From the NCBI GenBank assembly GCA_030426355.1, contig JAUHYQ010000003.1, positions 124,001 through 188,000 on the forward strand: 64,000 nt of DNA. Reading direction: 5' to 3'. The notes under the pieces are model-generated. The model searched no databases, was not told where the DNA came from, and saw nothing but the letters and a program-made list of their open reading frames with translations. Position numbers and translations under genes: made by a program. Positions 8,919-18,444 of the stretch are shown here, piece by piece. Position 1 is the first letter of the stretch. Every line of letters begins with the position of its first letter. The stretch is from Gammaproteobacteria bacterium. GTDB taxonomy: Bacteria; Pseudomonadota; Gammaproteobacteria; Steroidobacterales; GCA-2729495.

Positions 8919-9851
8919 ATGAGTGACGGTTTACAGACACTGCTCGGCGCCGGCCTGGTGTGGATCACCGTATTTCTGACCGCGTCGATTGCCTCTGGCG
9001 GATTGTACGTTGCGTTTCGAGCATTGGCTCGATTCGCACCCCCGGCATCGCGGGGCGCGGTCCTCATGCTCTACGGACTGTTGCCATTTCTGGTGGCCAC
9101 GCTGGTTGTTTGCATGCTGAATTTCGCGTCGCTCTACTCACTTCTGGTACCCGAACATTGCCATGGAGCGGTGTGTGTACCGCACCCACCCGAGTTCGCA
9201 GCGCCGGCCGCGCAAGCCGCCGTCGGTGCGGCGGCAACGCTACTCTGTCTGTCGACTTTGTTCTGTCTGGCTGCCATGCAACTGCAACGGCGCCTGCGAC
9301 AGTCGCGTCTTGCTCGCCGACTGGCCGAACCCTCTAGCGGTTATCGCGTAATCGACAGTGGCACGCCAGCGGCCTGGTGTGACGGGCTTTGGTTCCCCGC
9401 AGTCTATGTTTCGCGGGGCTTGCTCGATACGGTTGATGCTAACGAGCTGCAAATCGTTCTGGCACATGAATTTGCGCATGCGCGCAGAAGGGACAACCTC
9501 GCAAGACTGTCGCTCGACTGGGCAACACTGTTATGGCCTTCAGCAGCGCGCCGGACTTTACTGAAGGATTTTGCTGCGTCGGCAGAGCAGGCTTGCGACG
9601 CAGAGGCTGCAGAACTTGCCGGCAGCAGATTGTTTGTAAGTGATCTTATATCGCGTTTTGAAACAACAGCGCCTGCCGGCGTCGGTGCCGGTGGATCACT
9701 GAACGATCGCGTGGCGGAGCTGCTTGAATCCCGTGTCTATGCGGACCGAAGCGCCTTGGCTCCTTGGGCGGTACTGCTGTTGTTGTGGCTAAGCAGCGCC
9801 TATTTATTCACCCGGGTCGCGCATCCATTGCTTGAATGGTTCAGCGCGTGA
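8919..9851 (+). CDS. M56 family membrane zinc metallopeptidase (BlaR1-like)
   Basis: This 310-residue inner-membrane protein has about three N-terminal membrane helices (12-34, 48-72, 98-120), a cytoplasmic peptidase with HEFAH at 183-187 and a downstream E-x-x-C-D cluster (223-227, likely the third zinc ligand), and a C-terminal helix at about 281-300. M56 peptidases pair with BlaI-type repressors as sensor-proteases. Unlike BlaR1 or MecR1 there is no extracellular penicillin-binding domain after the last helix, where the protein ends within about ten residues. The signal sensed is therefore not a classical beta-lactam response. It is probably cotranscribed with the repressor gene. Confidence 0.88.
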   Translation: MSDGLQTLLGAGLVWITVFLTASIASGGLYVAFRALARFAPPASRGAVLMLYGLLPFLVATLVVCMLNFASLYSLLVPEHCHGAVCVPHPPEFAAPAAQAAVGAAATLLCLSTLFCLAAMQLQRRLRQSRLARRLAEPSSGYRVIDSGTPAAWCDGLWFPAVYVSRGLLDTVDANELQIVLAHEFAHARRRDNLARLSLDWATLLWPSAARRTLLKDFAASAEQACDAEAAELAGSRLFVSDLISRFETTAPAGVGAGGSLNDRVAELLESRVYADRSALAPWAVLLLLWLSSAYLFTRVAHPLLEWFSA

Positions 9852-9866
9852 TGCAGCCATCGGCGG

Positions 9867-11507
9867 TTAATGCTCAAGAATGAACAAATCCTTGGTGTAC
9901 GTGCGATCCATGATGTTCGGCACATAGCCGCCCACCCATGGCTTGATCAGATGCTTGGCGACGTAAAAGTAAATCGGGATTATTGGCGCTTCGGATAACA
10001 GCACCCGCTCGGCCTCTTGAAGCAGCAAGGCTCGCGCCTGCAAATCCGATTCGGCTGCCGCGGCATCAACCAGCCGGTCATAGCGCTTGTTAAACCATTG
10101 GGTGTCGTTCTGCGGGCTCTGTGAATGCAGAATCTCGGCAAAGGTGTTGGCGTCGTTGTAATCCCCGACCCAGCCGGAGCGAAACACCTGGGCGGCGGGC
10201 AGAGTGCGCGTCTGCAAATAGACTTTCCATTCCTGATTGAGCAATTGCGTTTGCACGCCCAGCACCTGCTTCCACATCGAACTGATCGCAATGGCCACGC
10301 GCTTATGATCTTGAGACGTGTTGTAAAGAATCTCCAGCGTCAGAGGGTTGTCTTGGTTATAGCCTGCTTCCGCATACAGGCGGCGCGCTTCGGCATGGCG
10401 TTGTTCGCGTGTCCAGTTCGCCCACTCGGGTTGCTGTTGCTCGTAGCCCTGCACCGGCGGCACCCAGCTGTATGCCGTAATCGCCGCACCGCCGAGAATT
10501 TTCTCGGCAATAATTTCACGGTCGATGGCCATCGACAAAGCCAGACGCAAGCCCGGTTTGCCATCGAACAATTCGTTACGGGTATTGATGCCGTAGTAGT
10601 ACGTCGACAAGTAGGGTGATTGATAGTATTCATCGGGCATGTTGCGCTTGATAAATTCAAGCTGCCGCGCGGGAATGGTGGTCGTGAAATCGAGTTCGTC
10701 AGACCGGTAGCGCGCGAACATCGCGTCCAGATTTTCACTAGCATAGAAAAACACCCGGTCAATAATCGTTTTTTCGTTTTCTCTGTATAGCGGGTTGCGT
10801 TCCAGCTCTATGTGCGACTGCACCACCCAGTCTTTAAGCGTGTAGGGCCCGTTGCCGATAAGCTTTCCAGGCCGTGAAAATTTTTCGCCGTGCTCACGCA
10901 CGCTCGGCGGATGCACTGCGTAGGCCATGGAATGCGTCAGCAAACCGAGAAAGTAAGGCGTCGGGTTATTGAGCGTAATCTCCAGGGTCAGGTCGTCGAT
11001 AGCGCGCACGCCCAATTGCTCGGGCGGCAATTCGCCGTTGCTAACCGCCATCGCATTCTTGATCGGAAACAATATGCCGCTGTAAACGGACAACGTGGCC
11101 GGATCGACGCCACGCCGCAAACTGAACACCCAGTCGTGGGCGGTAACCGGGTCGCCGTTGCTCCAGCGACCATCCGTACGCATATAAAAGGTGTAAACGC
11201 GGCCGTCTTCGCTGATGTCCCAGGATTCGGCCGCCGCCGGTATCAGGTCGCCATTCGGCGCCTCCGCGACCAGCGGCTCGTAAATATCCTGCATCACGCG
11301 ACTGGCGGGAACCCCCTGCGCCCGATGCGGATCCAGCGTCTGCGGCTCGGCTTCGTTATCACGATGCAAGACCTGTTCCTCGGCCAGCTCGGTGCCACTG
11401 TCGCCGCCAATCTGGCCGTAATCACGCATGACGGGGGCATCCGAGTCACTGCTGCAAGCAATCAGCAGCGCCCCAAGCACGACGCTGGCAAGGCGTGCGA
11501 GGGTCAT
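9867..11507 (-). CDS. Peptide ABC transporter substrate-binding lipoprotein (OppA-like)
   Basis: This 546-residue periplasmic binding protein of the SBP_bac_5 family captures oligopeptides for an ABC importer. The N-terminus has a lipoprotein signal with lipobox LLIAC near residue 18, followed by the conserved [14 protein letters not shown] start of the mature fold and the family segment [20 protein letters not shown]. Its ATG overlaps the mnmG stop by four bases (ATGA), so it is translationally coupled to a tRNA-modification gene, an unusual partner. No permease or ATPase genes are adjacent; the nearest set is at 55.7-59.5 kb and has its own binding protein. It may be an orphan receptor or have a murein-peptide role like MppA. 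Confidence 0.92.
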   Translation of the reverse strand: MTLARLASVVLGALLIACSSDSDAPVMRDYGQIGGDSGTELAEEQVLHRDNEAEPQTLDPHRAQGVPASRVMQDIYEPLVAEAPNGDLIPAAAESWDISEDGRVYTFYMRTDGRWSNGDPVTAHDWVFSLRRGVDPATLSVYSGILFPIKNAMAVSNGELPPEQLGVRAIDDLTLEITLNNPTPYFLGLLTHSMAYAVHPPSVREHGEKFSRPGKLIGNGPYTLKDWVVQSHIELERNPLYRENEKTIIDRVFFYASENLDAMFARYRSDELDFTTTIPARQLEFIKRNMPDEYYQSPYLSTYYYGINTRNELFDGKPGLRLALSMAIDREIIAEKILGGAAITAYSWVPPVQGYEQQQPEWANWTREQRHAEARRLYAEAGYNQDNPLTLEILYNTSQDHKRVAIAISSMWKQVLGVQTQLLNQEWKVYLQTRTLPAAQVFRSGWVGDYNDANTFAEILHSQSPQNDTQWFNKRYDRLVDAAAAESDLQARALLLQEAERVLLSEAPIIPIYFYVAKHLIKPWVGGYVPNIMDRTYTKDLFILEH

Positions 11508-13414
11508 GCGCTCTTTCGGCCGCTGACTTTGATGCGCGCTTTCTTGAGGTGCACCAGCAACAGCGAAACAGCGGCCGGGGTCATGCCCGGAATGCGCGAA
11601 GCCTGCCCCAGTGTTGCCGGGCGCACCGCCGTTAACTTCTGGCGCACCTCGTTTGACAGGCCCAGCACCTGGGCGTAATTGAGATCGTCCGGCAAAATCG
11701 TCTGCTCATTATTTCGATTGCGCTCAATTTCCTGTTCCTGACGCACCAGGTAACCCGAGTAACGCGCCTCGATTTCTATTTGCGCGACAATCTGCTCGCC
11801 CTGCTCAGCGCTTTCATCGGCAGAGACTGAACGCGGACCTACCGCGGCAATACTCGTCAAAAAGGCATGGTCGAATTCCGGGCGTTTTAACAACTCGAGT
11901 GCCTTGTGTTCGCGCGACAGGCCTTTGCCCAGCGTGTTGATGTGTGTTGCTGACAAATCATGCGGATGGACGACTATTGCGCCAAGCCGCTGTTGCTCCA
12001 GGGCAATGCGCTCGCGTTTGTCACAAAAGCTGCGCCAGCGTGTATCGCCGACAACACCCAGATCGCGCCCTACCGGCGTCAATCGCTCATCGGCATTGTC
12101 TTCCCGCAGCAACAGGCGGTACTCGGCCCGGCTGGTAAACATGCGATAGGGTTCGAGCGTACCGCGCGTGACCAGATCATCCACCAGCACACCGATATAG
12201 GCGGCTTCGCGACCCGGGCACCAGCTGTCCAACTGCTGCGCCCGGCGCGCCGCATTAATGCCGGCCAGAATGCCCTGCGCGCCCGCTTCTTCGTAACCGG
12301 TGGTGCCATTGATCTGCCCGGCAAACCAAAGGTTGCCAAGTGTTTTGGTTTCGAGCGTGTTCTTCAGGCCGCGCGGGTCAAAGTAGTCGTACTCAATCGC
12401 GTAGCCAGGACGGGTAATGCGGGCGTTTTCGAGGCCGCGGATGGAACGCACAAAGGCTTCCTGTACGTCGAACGGCAAACTGGTGGACACACCATTGGGG
12501 TAAAGCTCACGGGTGTGCAGGCCTTCGGGTTCGAGAAAAATCTGATGACTGTCGCGATCGGCAAAGCGGGTGATTTTGTCCTCAATAGACGGACAATAAC
12601 GCGGCCCTACCCCGTCAATAACACCCGTGAACAACGGCGAACGATCCAGCCCCGCGCGAATGATGTCATGCGTCGCAGCGTTGGTGTGGGTGATGTGACA
12701 GACTGCCTGCGCGGGATGATCACTGCGTTTGCCCAAAAAAGAAAACACCGGCCGCGGCTCGTCACCCGGCTGCACCTGCAATTGCGAAAAGTCGACGGTG
12801 CGGCCGTCAATGCGCGGCGGCGTGCCGGTTTTTAGCCGGCCCACGCCCATGTTCAGTTCACGCAAGCGATGCGCCAGACCAATGGATGCGGGATCGCCTG
12901 CGCGACCGCCGGCCGATTGCGTCAGGCCGACGTGTATACGGCCCTCGAGAAATGTACCGACCGTCAGCACAACGGCTTTGGCCCTGAATGCCAATCCCGC
13001 GGAAGTCATCACACCGACAACCCGATCACCTTCGACAATAAGATCGTCCACACTTTGCTGAAACATCGACAGGTTTGTCTGTTGCTCCAGCATGGCACGC
13101 ACGGCCTGCCGATAAAGAGCCCGATCTGCCTGGGCACGGGTCGCGCGCACTGCGGGGCCCTTGCGAGCATTCAGGGTGCGAAAGTGGATGCCGGCCAGGT
13201 CGGCTGCCCGCGCCATGACACCGTCCAGTGCATCGATTTCCCGGGTGAGATGCCCTTTGCCGATGCCACCGATGGCCGGGTTACAGCTCATCTGTCCGAC
13301 GGTCTCGAGATTTTGCGTCAGCAATAGCGTGCGTGCGCCACAGCGCGCCGCCGCGGCTGCAGCCTCGGTGCCGGCATGTCCGCCGCCCACCACAATGACA
13401 TCAAAATCGTTCAT
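11504..13414 (-). CDS. mnmG: tRNA uridine-5-carboxymethylaminomethyl modification enzyme MnmG (GidA)
   Basis: This FAD-dependent enzyme works with MnmE to place carboxymethylaminomethyl groups on wobble U34 of several tRNAs. It has 636 residues from the ATG at 13414, which has GGAAG five bases upstream; a TTG twelve bases earlier is in frame but poorer. The N-terminal FAD loop is [14 protein letters not shown], followed by [15 protein letters not shown], and the body contains [10 protein letters not shown] and [15 protein letters not shown], all family signatures. The C-terminal helical domain that binds MnmE is intact ([16 protein letters not shown]). Unlike most gammaproteobacteria, no rsmG or parAB follows; a peptide-binding lipoprotein gene does. 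Confidence 0.97.
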   Translation of the reverse strand: MNDFDVIVVGGGHAGTEAAAAAARCGARTLLLTQNLETVGQMSCNPAIGGIGKGHLTREIDALDGVMARAADLAGIHFRTLNARKGPAVRATRAQADRALYRQAVRAMLEQQTNLSMFQQSVDDLIVEGDRVVGVMTSAGLAFRAKAVVLTVGTFLEGRIHVGLTQSAGGRAGDPASIGLAHRLRELNMGVGRLKTGTPPRIDGRTVDFSQLQVQPGDEPRPVFSFLGKRSDHPAQAVCHITHTNAATHDIIRAGLDRSPLFTGVIDGVGPRYCPSIEDKITRFADRDSHQIFLEPEGLHTRELYPNGVSTSLPFDVQEAFVRSIRGLENARITRPGYAIEYDYFDPRGLKNTLETKTLGNLWFAGQINGTTGYEEAGAQGILAGINAARRAQQLDSWCPGREAAYIGVLVDDLVTRGTLEPYRMFTSRAEYRLLLREDNADERLTPVGRDLGVVGDTRWRSFCDKRERIALEQQRLGAIVVHPHDLSATHINTLGKGLSREHKALELLKRPEFDHAFLTSIAAVGPRSVSADESAEQGEQIVAQIEIEARYSGYLVRQEQEIERNRNNEQTILPDDLNYAQVLGLSNEVRQKLTAVRPATLGQASRIPGMTPAAVSLLLVHLKKARIKVSGRKSA

Positions 13415-13694
13415 AAATGCTTCCAAAAACCGGGGCTTACCGCAGCTGCCCGGGGGCGCGATTCTACCGCGAAGCGTGGGGCCGGGACAGGGCTCGGCGC
13501 AGGCGATTGTGCTGCCGGTGAGTCGGAGCGCAGCGACCGAGCCGGCAGTGCAATTCGCCGGAAGCCGAGGCCGCGCGGGACACGGTTGCTGCTTGTCATA
13601 ATCGCCGTACGCAGATCACGGACTGCACCGTGAGCTTTTGCAACAATGTGCTTGCTCCTTTGCAGTACGCGCACGAGCGCGGGAAACGGATCAA
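13415..13694. other. mnmG / GGDEF divergent intergenic region with GC-rich hairpin
   Basis: This 280-base divergent spacer must hold promoters for mnmG and the diguanylate cyclase. Its main visible structure is an inverted repeat whose arms, 13506-13518 and 13542-13554, can pair along 13 positions when G-U pairs are allowed. There is no T-tract, so it is not a typical terminator. No convincing coding sequence was seen. Confidence 0.45.
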
Positions 13695-14876
13695 ATGAGC
13701 CTGAATAAGAAAAACAATATGGCGACTCCGCAGTTCAACGACTCTGACCCCAATATCGGCAGGGAAATACCCGGTCTGGTCTGGTTTTACGGTCTATGGG
13801 TCGGGCTCGCCACACTGAGCGGCTGGCTGGGTCATTCCAGCATCAGCCCGGCTGCCTCGATGTTCTTGCTGGGCGGCATAGTCAGTACCAACATATTTTT
13901 CATGTGCCTGTCGCGGGTGGAACGAGACAACCCGGGCATGATCAGCACGCTTGCGCTGTATCAAACGATACTGGGCATTGCCTGGACCACCGCGTACTTT
14001 TATTTCAGCAAGGGCGCGGGTGACCTGGTACTGGGCATGTACATGACGGCACTGATGTTTGCCGTGTTCCACGTGACCACGCGCAAGCTGCTGGCGCTGA
14101 GCGTTGCAGCCATTTCCAGCCATGCGCTCATGATTGCCACGCAAGCCGTCAGCTCGCCCCTTGCCGTGTCCCCGGTGAACGACGGTATTCGTTTCCTGGT
14201 GCTGATAGCCGTATCGGCATGGATATATATGTACGCTCGCAAACTTCGCGACCTGCGGTTTGAACTGCAATACCGTAACGAAGAGCTGCAAAACGTGGTC
14301 GAACGTGTGACGCGCATTGCAGAAGAAGATCACCTGACAAAGTCGTTCAACCGTCGCCATATCATGGAGACCATGGCGCGAGAAAAATCGCGTGCTGATC
14401 GCTCCGGCAATACATTTTCAATCATGCTGTTCGACCTGGATCACTTTAAAACGGTCAATGACCGGTATGGCCATCTCGTAGGGGACCAGATACTGACTGA
14501 CTTCGCCTCACGGGTTAAGAGCGAACTGCGTGGCATGGACAGCGTGAACACCACCGAGCACAAGCGTTCTTTCGGACGTTACGGCGGTGAGGAATTTCTG
14601 GCCATACTGCCGGCGACCGACGCAGACGGTGCCGAGTATTGTGCCGAACGTATACGCAGCATCATTGCCCGGCACGAATTCCGTGATCGCTACAACATCA
14701 CGGTGTCAGTGGGTGTGGCTGAATACAAGCTGGGCGAAACCGTGCCCCAGTTGTTAACGCGGGCCGATGAAGCGCTGTATCAGGCAAAACGCGATGGACG
14801 CAACCGCGTGCGCTGCAGCCGCCCGGTGGAATTGCGTGATACCGGCACGCAACCTAACCTGCGTATCCTCACTTAG
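13695..14876 (+). CDS. Membrane-anchored diguanylate cyclase (GGDEF)
   Basis: This protein is predicted to make cyclic-di-GMP. It has 393 residues from the ATG at 13695; the frame extends upstream, but that part is basic and low-complexity. The N-terminal half has about five to six membrane helices (to residue ~190), then a short coiled linker and a GGDEF domain. The active-site loop reads RYGGEEF, an allowed variant, and the substrate/metal segment FDLDHFKTVNDRYGHLVGD is intact. The RxxD inhibitory site normally placed just before RYGG is missing, and the same stretch carries about seven extra residues (GMDSVNTTEHKRSFG). Product feedback inhibition is therefore probably lost. Confidence 0.92.
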   Translation: MSLNKKNNMATPQFNDSDPNIGREIPGLVWFYGLWVGLATLSGWLGHSSISPAASMFLLGGIVSTNIFFMCLSRVERDNPGMISTLALYQTILGIAWTTAYFYFSKGAGDLVLGMYMTALMFAVFHVTTRKLLALSVAAISSHALMIATQAVSSPLAVSPVNDGIRFLVLIAVSAWIYMYARKLRDLRFELQYRNEELQNVVERVTRIAEEDHLTKSFNRRHIMETMAREKSRADRSGNTFSIMLFDLDHFKTVNDRYGHLVGDQILTDFASRVKSELRGMDSVNTTEHKRSFGRYGGEEFLAILPATDADGAEYCAERIRSIIARHEFRDRYNITVSVGVAEYKLGETVPQLLTRADEALYQAKRDGRNRVRCSRPVELRDTGTQPNLRILT

Positions 14877-14913
14877 TGGGCCCTTGCTTAGTGGATCCTT
14901 GGTAGCCGGTTAA

Positions 14914-15339
14914 CTACTGCTGTATCGAGCGCAGGTATTCAACCAGATTGTCGACAATGATATCGACGCGTTCTTTGGCGGCGTCATCAGCGCCCTCTTC
15001 AACCCAGAACTCATAACCCCAGACAGGCATATACCGCGTGCCGTGAACCACGACGGTTTCCTGACCGTCAATGATTTTTCGCAAAACGTCTTCCGGGAAA
15101 TTATTGCCGCGGCGCTTGCGCAAACCGGTCAGATCCGGAACTGCAATCGGCAGCCCCTCGGAAACCGGGCCATCACCCTGGCCGGACTCTCCGTGGCAGG
15201 CGGCACAAAATCGCATGTAAGTTTCCTGGCCTGAATATTCGTCAAATGCCTGCGCATACACCGGCAAACTGAAAACGATGGCAACAGCCACAACGGTTAA
15301 CCGCATCAGCGCGGTCAGCGGGTTTGATTGCTCAGACAT
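14914..15339 (-). CDS. Small periplasmic c-type cytochrome
   Basis: This 141-residue protein has a signal peptide ending near residue 30 (SLPVYAQA), one haem-binding CAACH at 45-49, the HGESGQGDGP loop common in class I cytochromes, and a likely axial methionine at 104 in YMPVWG. It should carry electrons in the periplasm, but the partner oxidase or dehydrogenase is not in this window. The frame continues upstream into mnmE in a different phase, so the ATG at 15339 was chosen because it directly precedes the signal peptide. It sits between mnmE and the convergent GGDEF gene, an atypical insertion in the usual mnmE-mnmG neighbourhood. Confidence 0.9.
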   Translation of the reverse strand: MSEQSNPLTALMRLTVVAVAIVFSLPVYAQAFDEYSGQETYMRFCAACHGESGQGDGPVSEGLPIAVPDLTGLRKRRGNNFPEDVLRKIIDGQETVVVHGTRYMPVWGYEFWVEEGADDAAKERVDIIVDNLVEYLRSIQQ

Positions 15340-15445
15340 GGCATCCCTCAAAAGCGTCTTTAATTTATTCAAAGTAGCGCATAACCGCCCCGGTATCCAT
15401 ACACGTTTACCGCAACCGGTACGCGGGTTGGGGCGGCATGGGCGA

Positions 15446-16816
15446 TTATTTGCCGATGCAAAAACTGGCGAAAATTTCGCCCAGCAAATCATCGCTGGAA
15501 AACTGTCCGGTGATTTCCGCCAGGGCATTCTGCACCTGCAGCAACTCGTCCGCGGCCAGTTCGCCGGCCGTCGCATCGACGAGCAAGTTACTGGCCGCGG
15601 TAAAATGGTCGCGGGCTTTACGCAGACTTTCCAAATGGCGGCGGCGGGCCGTTACCGCGCCTTCGCCGGCAGGCTGATAACCGAGTTGTTGTTCCAGATG
15701 GGTTCGCAGTGCGTCAACACCCGCACCGGTTCGCGCTGAAACATGCACCCGGTGCGCATGTTCCCGGTCAACACCGGGCAAAGCACCGCTCAAATCGCAC
15801 TTGTTGTAGACCAGCGTATACGTCAATCCCTCAGGCAATTCCGTCAGCAGCGCGGCCTCCTGGCTGTCATCCGCCGAGCCATCAATAATCAACAAGGCGT
15901 GATCCGCGGTGCGCAATTGCTGCTGGGTGCGCTTAACGCCCTCTGCTTCAACCGCGTCGCCGGTGGGACGCAACCCGGCAGTGTCAATGATGTTGACCAG
16001 CAGGCCATGCAACTCAATTTGCTCGCGCACCAGATCGCGCGTTGTGCCCGCCACCTCGGTAACAATCGCCGCATCGTACCCGGCCAGCGCATTCAATAAA
16101 CTCGACTTGCCTGCGTTGGGCCGGCCCGCCAGTACCACGGTTGCGCCGTCGCGCAGCAGGCAACCTTGTCGAACCGTGTGATCAACCGACTCAAAAGCAG
16201 CGCGCACTGTGTCCAAGCGCCGCGAAAAAGCCGCGTCATCAAGAAAATCGATTTCCTCTTCAGCAAAATCCAGCGCGGCTTCCACGTAGACCCTTAACGC
16301 CGTGACCTGATCGTTAAGCCGATGCACCAGTGCAGAAAATTCGCCCTGCAGCGACCGTTGTGCCGCCAGTGCGGCCACGCGTGAACCGCTGTCGATCAGA
16401 TCGGCAATGGCTTCGGCCTGAGCAAGGTCAATCTTGTCATGCAAAAATGCGCGGCTGGAGAACTCCCCTGCTTCGGCCAGGCGCGCACCCAGGGCACAGA
16501 TGCGTTCAATGAGCATCTCGGTGATCACCGGGCTGCCGTGTGCATGCAACTCCAACACGTGTTCGCCGGTAAACGAATGCGGCGCCGGAAAATACAACGC
16601 CAGACCCTGATCAATGGCGCTGCCGTCTGCGGCTAAAAAGTCACCCAGCCGGGCATAGCGCGGCGGGGGTAACTCCCCAAGCATTCGCGTCGCTATGTCG
16701 GGCACGCCGGTGCCCGATACACGAATAACGGCAACACCGCCCCTGCCCGGCGCCGAGGCGCGTGCAACGATGGTATCGGACGTCAGTCCGCGTGCATTTT
16801 GCGGTTGATGTTCCAC
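15446..16816 (-). CDS. mnmE: tRNA modification GTPase MnmE (TrmE)
   Basis: This 456-residue GTPase partners MnmG in wobble-uridine modification, using a formyl-tetrahydrofolate-type one-carbon donor. The N-terminal domain begins SDTIVARASAPGRGGVAVIR. The inserted G domain has the P-loop AGRPNAGKSSLLNALAG (about residue 216) and DTAGLRPTGD (switch II). The C-terminus ends with the family signature FCIGK. Its ATG lies 34 bases inside the yidC coding end, which indicates tight coupling. Length matches E. coli MnmE (454). Confidence 0.97.
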   Translation of the reverse strand: MEHQPQNARGLTSDTIVARASAPGRGGVAVIRVSGTGVPDIATRMLGELPPPRYARLGDFLAADGSAIDQGLALYFPAPHSFTGEHVLELHAHGSPVITEMLIERICALGARLAEAGEFSSRAFLHDKIDLAQAEAIADLIDSGSRVAALAAQRSLQGEFSALVHRLNDQVTALRVYVEAALDFAEEEIDFLDDAAFSRRLDTVRAAFESVDHTVRQGCLLRDGATVVLAGRPNAGKSSLLNALAGYDAAIVTEVAGTTRDLVREQIELHGLLVNIIDTAGLRPTGDAVEAEGVKRTQQQLRTADHALLIIDGSADDSQEAALLTELPEGLTYTLVYNKCDLSGALPGVDREHAHRVHVSARTGAGVDALRTHLEQQLGYQPAGEGAVTARRRHLESLRKARDHFTAASNLLVDATAGELAADELLQVQNALAEITGQFSSDDLLGEIFASFCIGK

Positions 16817-18444
16817 TGCTGCAGCACCGACAACACCGAGTTCGTTAACCAGTAAAGCACAAGACCCGACGGGAAGAAGGCAAAGAACACCGTAAACATG
16901 ACGGGCAAAAACATCATCACTTTGGCCTGAATGGGATCAGGCGGCGCCGGATTCAATTTTTGCTGCACGAACATGGCTGCACCCATTAATAACGGCAGCA
17001 CAAAGAAGGGGTCGCGGGAAGACAAATCCGTGATCCATAAAGCAAACGGCGCCTGGCGCATTTCCACGCTTTCAAGCAACACCCAGTAAAAAGCGATGAA
17101 AAACGGGATCTGAATCAGCATCGGCAGACAGCCGGCGGCGGGATTTACCTTTTCGCGTTTATACAGCTCCATCATGTGCTGACTGAGTTGCTGCCGGTCG
17201 TCTTTATAACGCTCCTGCAAAGCCTTCAGGCGTGGCTGCAATTTGCGCATTTTTGCCATCGATCGGCCGCTGGCCTCGGTCAACTTATAGAACGCGGCCT
17301 TGATTAAAAAGGTAACCAGAATAATGGCCCAGCCCCAGTTGCCGACAAAGTCGTGCACCTGTTGCAACAACCAGAACAGCGGTCGTGCCAGGATCGCCAG
17401 CAAGCCGTAGTCGACGGTGAGTGCCAGCCCCTTGGCCGTTTCTTCGAGAGCCTTCTGGTTTTTGGGGCCGGCAAAAAGTTTTGCTTCAAAGACAGCCTGC
17501 TCGCCGGGCTTCACTTTTAGCCATTCCGCCCCGCTGGCGCGCACCACCGCGATGCCGTTGTCGAAACTCGCGTCATAACGATACTCGACGTTTGCGGCTG
17601 GCACTGCGGCCGACACAAAGTGATGTTGCAACGATGCAATCCAGCCCCCGGCGACCGTAACATTGAGTGGGTCATCGGCAAGCTCTGTCGGATCAATCTT
17701 TTCGTATTTTTCCGTATCGTAGTAAACCGGCCCGTTGAAGGAATACGAATCCACGTCAAACATGGATCTTTCCGGCGGGTTGTGCAGGCGGCTGATGCGC
17801 AAATACGTCAACCCGAACCAATCAGCGGTGCTGCCGTTGTTAACCTCGTAATCAAGATCGATGTCATAACGACCGCGTTTGAAGGTGTAAGTTTTAGTCA
17901 CCGCCACGCCGTCAGCGGAACGCCAGGTCAGCGGCACCCTCAGGGTCTGTAAGCCGTCAGCCAGCTCATAGTTTTTGGCTGCGGTAACGAGCATGGCGTC
18001 GTGCGTCGGACCCGATTTGTTGCTGTCGATCAGCCCGCTTTCCAACACGTAACGATCAGCAGATTGTTCGCTGAACAGCGTGACCGGAACATTTGGCGCT
18101 TCTTTGCTGACGGGATACTTGAGCAATTCAGCTTTAACCAGCGTGCCGCCGCGGGGGCTGATCTCGACGCGCAGTACATCGGTTTGGACAACGATGTTTG
18201 CCACTGTCGGAACCGGTTTGGCGGCCTCTGGTTGCGCCGGCAACGGATCGCCGCCGGCAACCTTGTCAGCAGTCGGGGCAGGCAGACTATCGATCGGCAG
18301 GGCTGCTCCGGGCGCGGCCGGAGCGGTGACCTCCGCGGCGGGCACAATGACCGGCTCGGGTTGGGTCTGGCGTTGCCACTCCGTCCAGGTGATGAATGCC
18401 AGGGTCGCAAACAGGCCCCAGAGAATAATGCGCTGGTTATCCAT
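16783..18444 (-). CDS. yidC: Membrane protein insertase YidC
   Basis: This 553-residue inner-membrane insertase works alone or with SecYEG. It has an N-terminal membrane helix (residues 5-18), a proline/alanine-rich linker, a large periplasmic beta-domain (about 60-340) and the conserved five-helix Oxa1 core from about 350 (LLQQVHDFVGNWGWAIILV to VLSVLQQWNINRKM). Architecture and length match Gram-negative YidC. Its ATG shares one base with the rnpA stop (TAATG), so the usual yidD gene between rnpA and yidC is absent here. Confidence 0.97.
   Translation of the reverse strand: MDNQRIILWGLFATLAFITWTEWQRQTQPEPVIVPAAEVTAPAAPGAALPIDSLPAPTADKVAGGDPLPAQPEAAKPVPTVANIVVQTDVLRVEISPRGGTLVKAELLKYPVSKEAPNVPVTLFSEQSADRYVLESGLIDSNKSGPTHDAMLVTAAKNYELADGLQTLRVPLTWRSADGVAVTKTYTFKRGRYDIDLDYEVNNGSTADWFGLTYLRISRLHNPPERSMFDVDSYSFNGPVYYDTEKYEKIDPTELADDPLNVTVAGGWIASLQHHFVSAAVPAANVEYRYDASFDNGIAVVRASGAEWLKVKPGEQAVFEAKLFAGPKNQKALEETAKGLALTVDYGLLAILARPLFWLLQQVHDFVGNWGWAIILVTFLIKAAFYKLTEASGRSMAKMRKLQPRLKALQERYKDDRQQLSQHMMELYKREKVNPAAGCLPMLIQIPFFIAFYWVLLESVEMRQAPFALWITDLSSRDPFFVLPLLMGAAMFVQQKLNPAPPDPIQAKVMMFLPVMFTVFFAFFPSGLVLYWLTNSVLSVLQQWNINRKMHAD

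Noticed and set aside
8919-9851. BlaR1/MecR1 beta-lactam sensor
   Set aside because: There is no penicillin-binding sensor domain after the last membrane helix and no beta-lactamase or mecA gene nearby.
11960-12835. Long open frame antisense to mnmG
   Set aside because: It is a shadow of GC-rich coding sequence; the opposite strand has a complete, strongly conserved MnmG and the antisense protein has no recognisable domain.
13506-13554. Rho-independent terminator upstream of mnmG
   Set aside because: The hairpin lies between divergent gene starts, not after a gene, and lacks a T-run.
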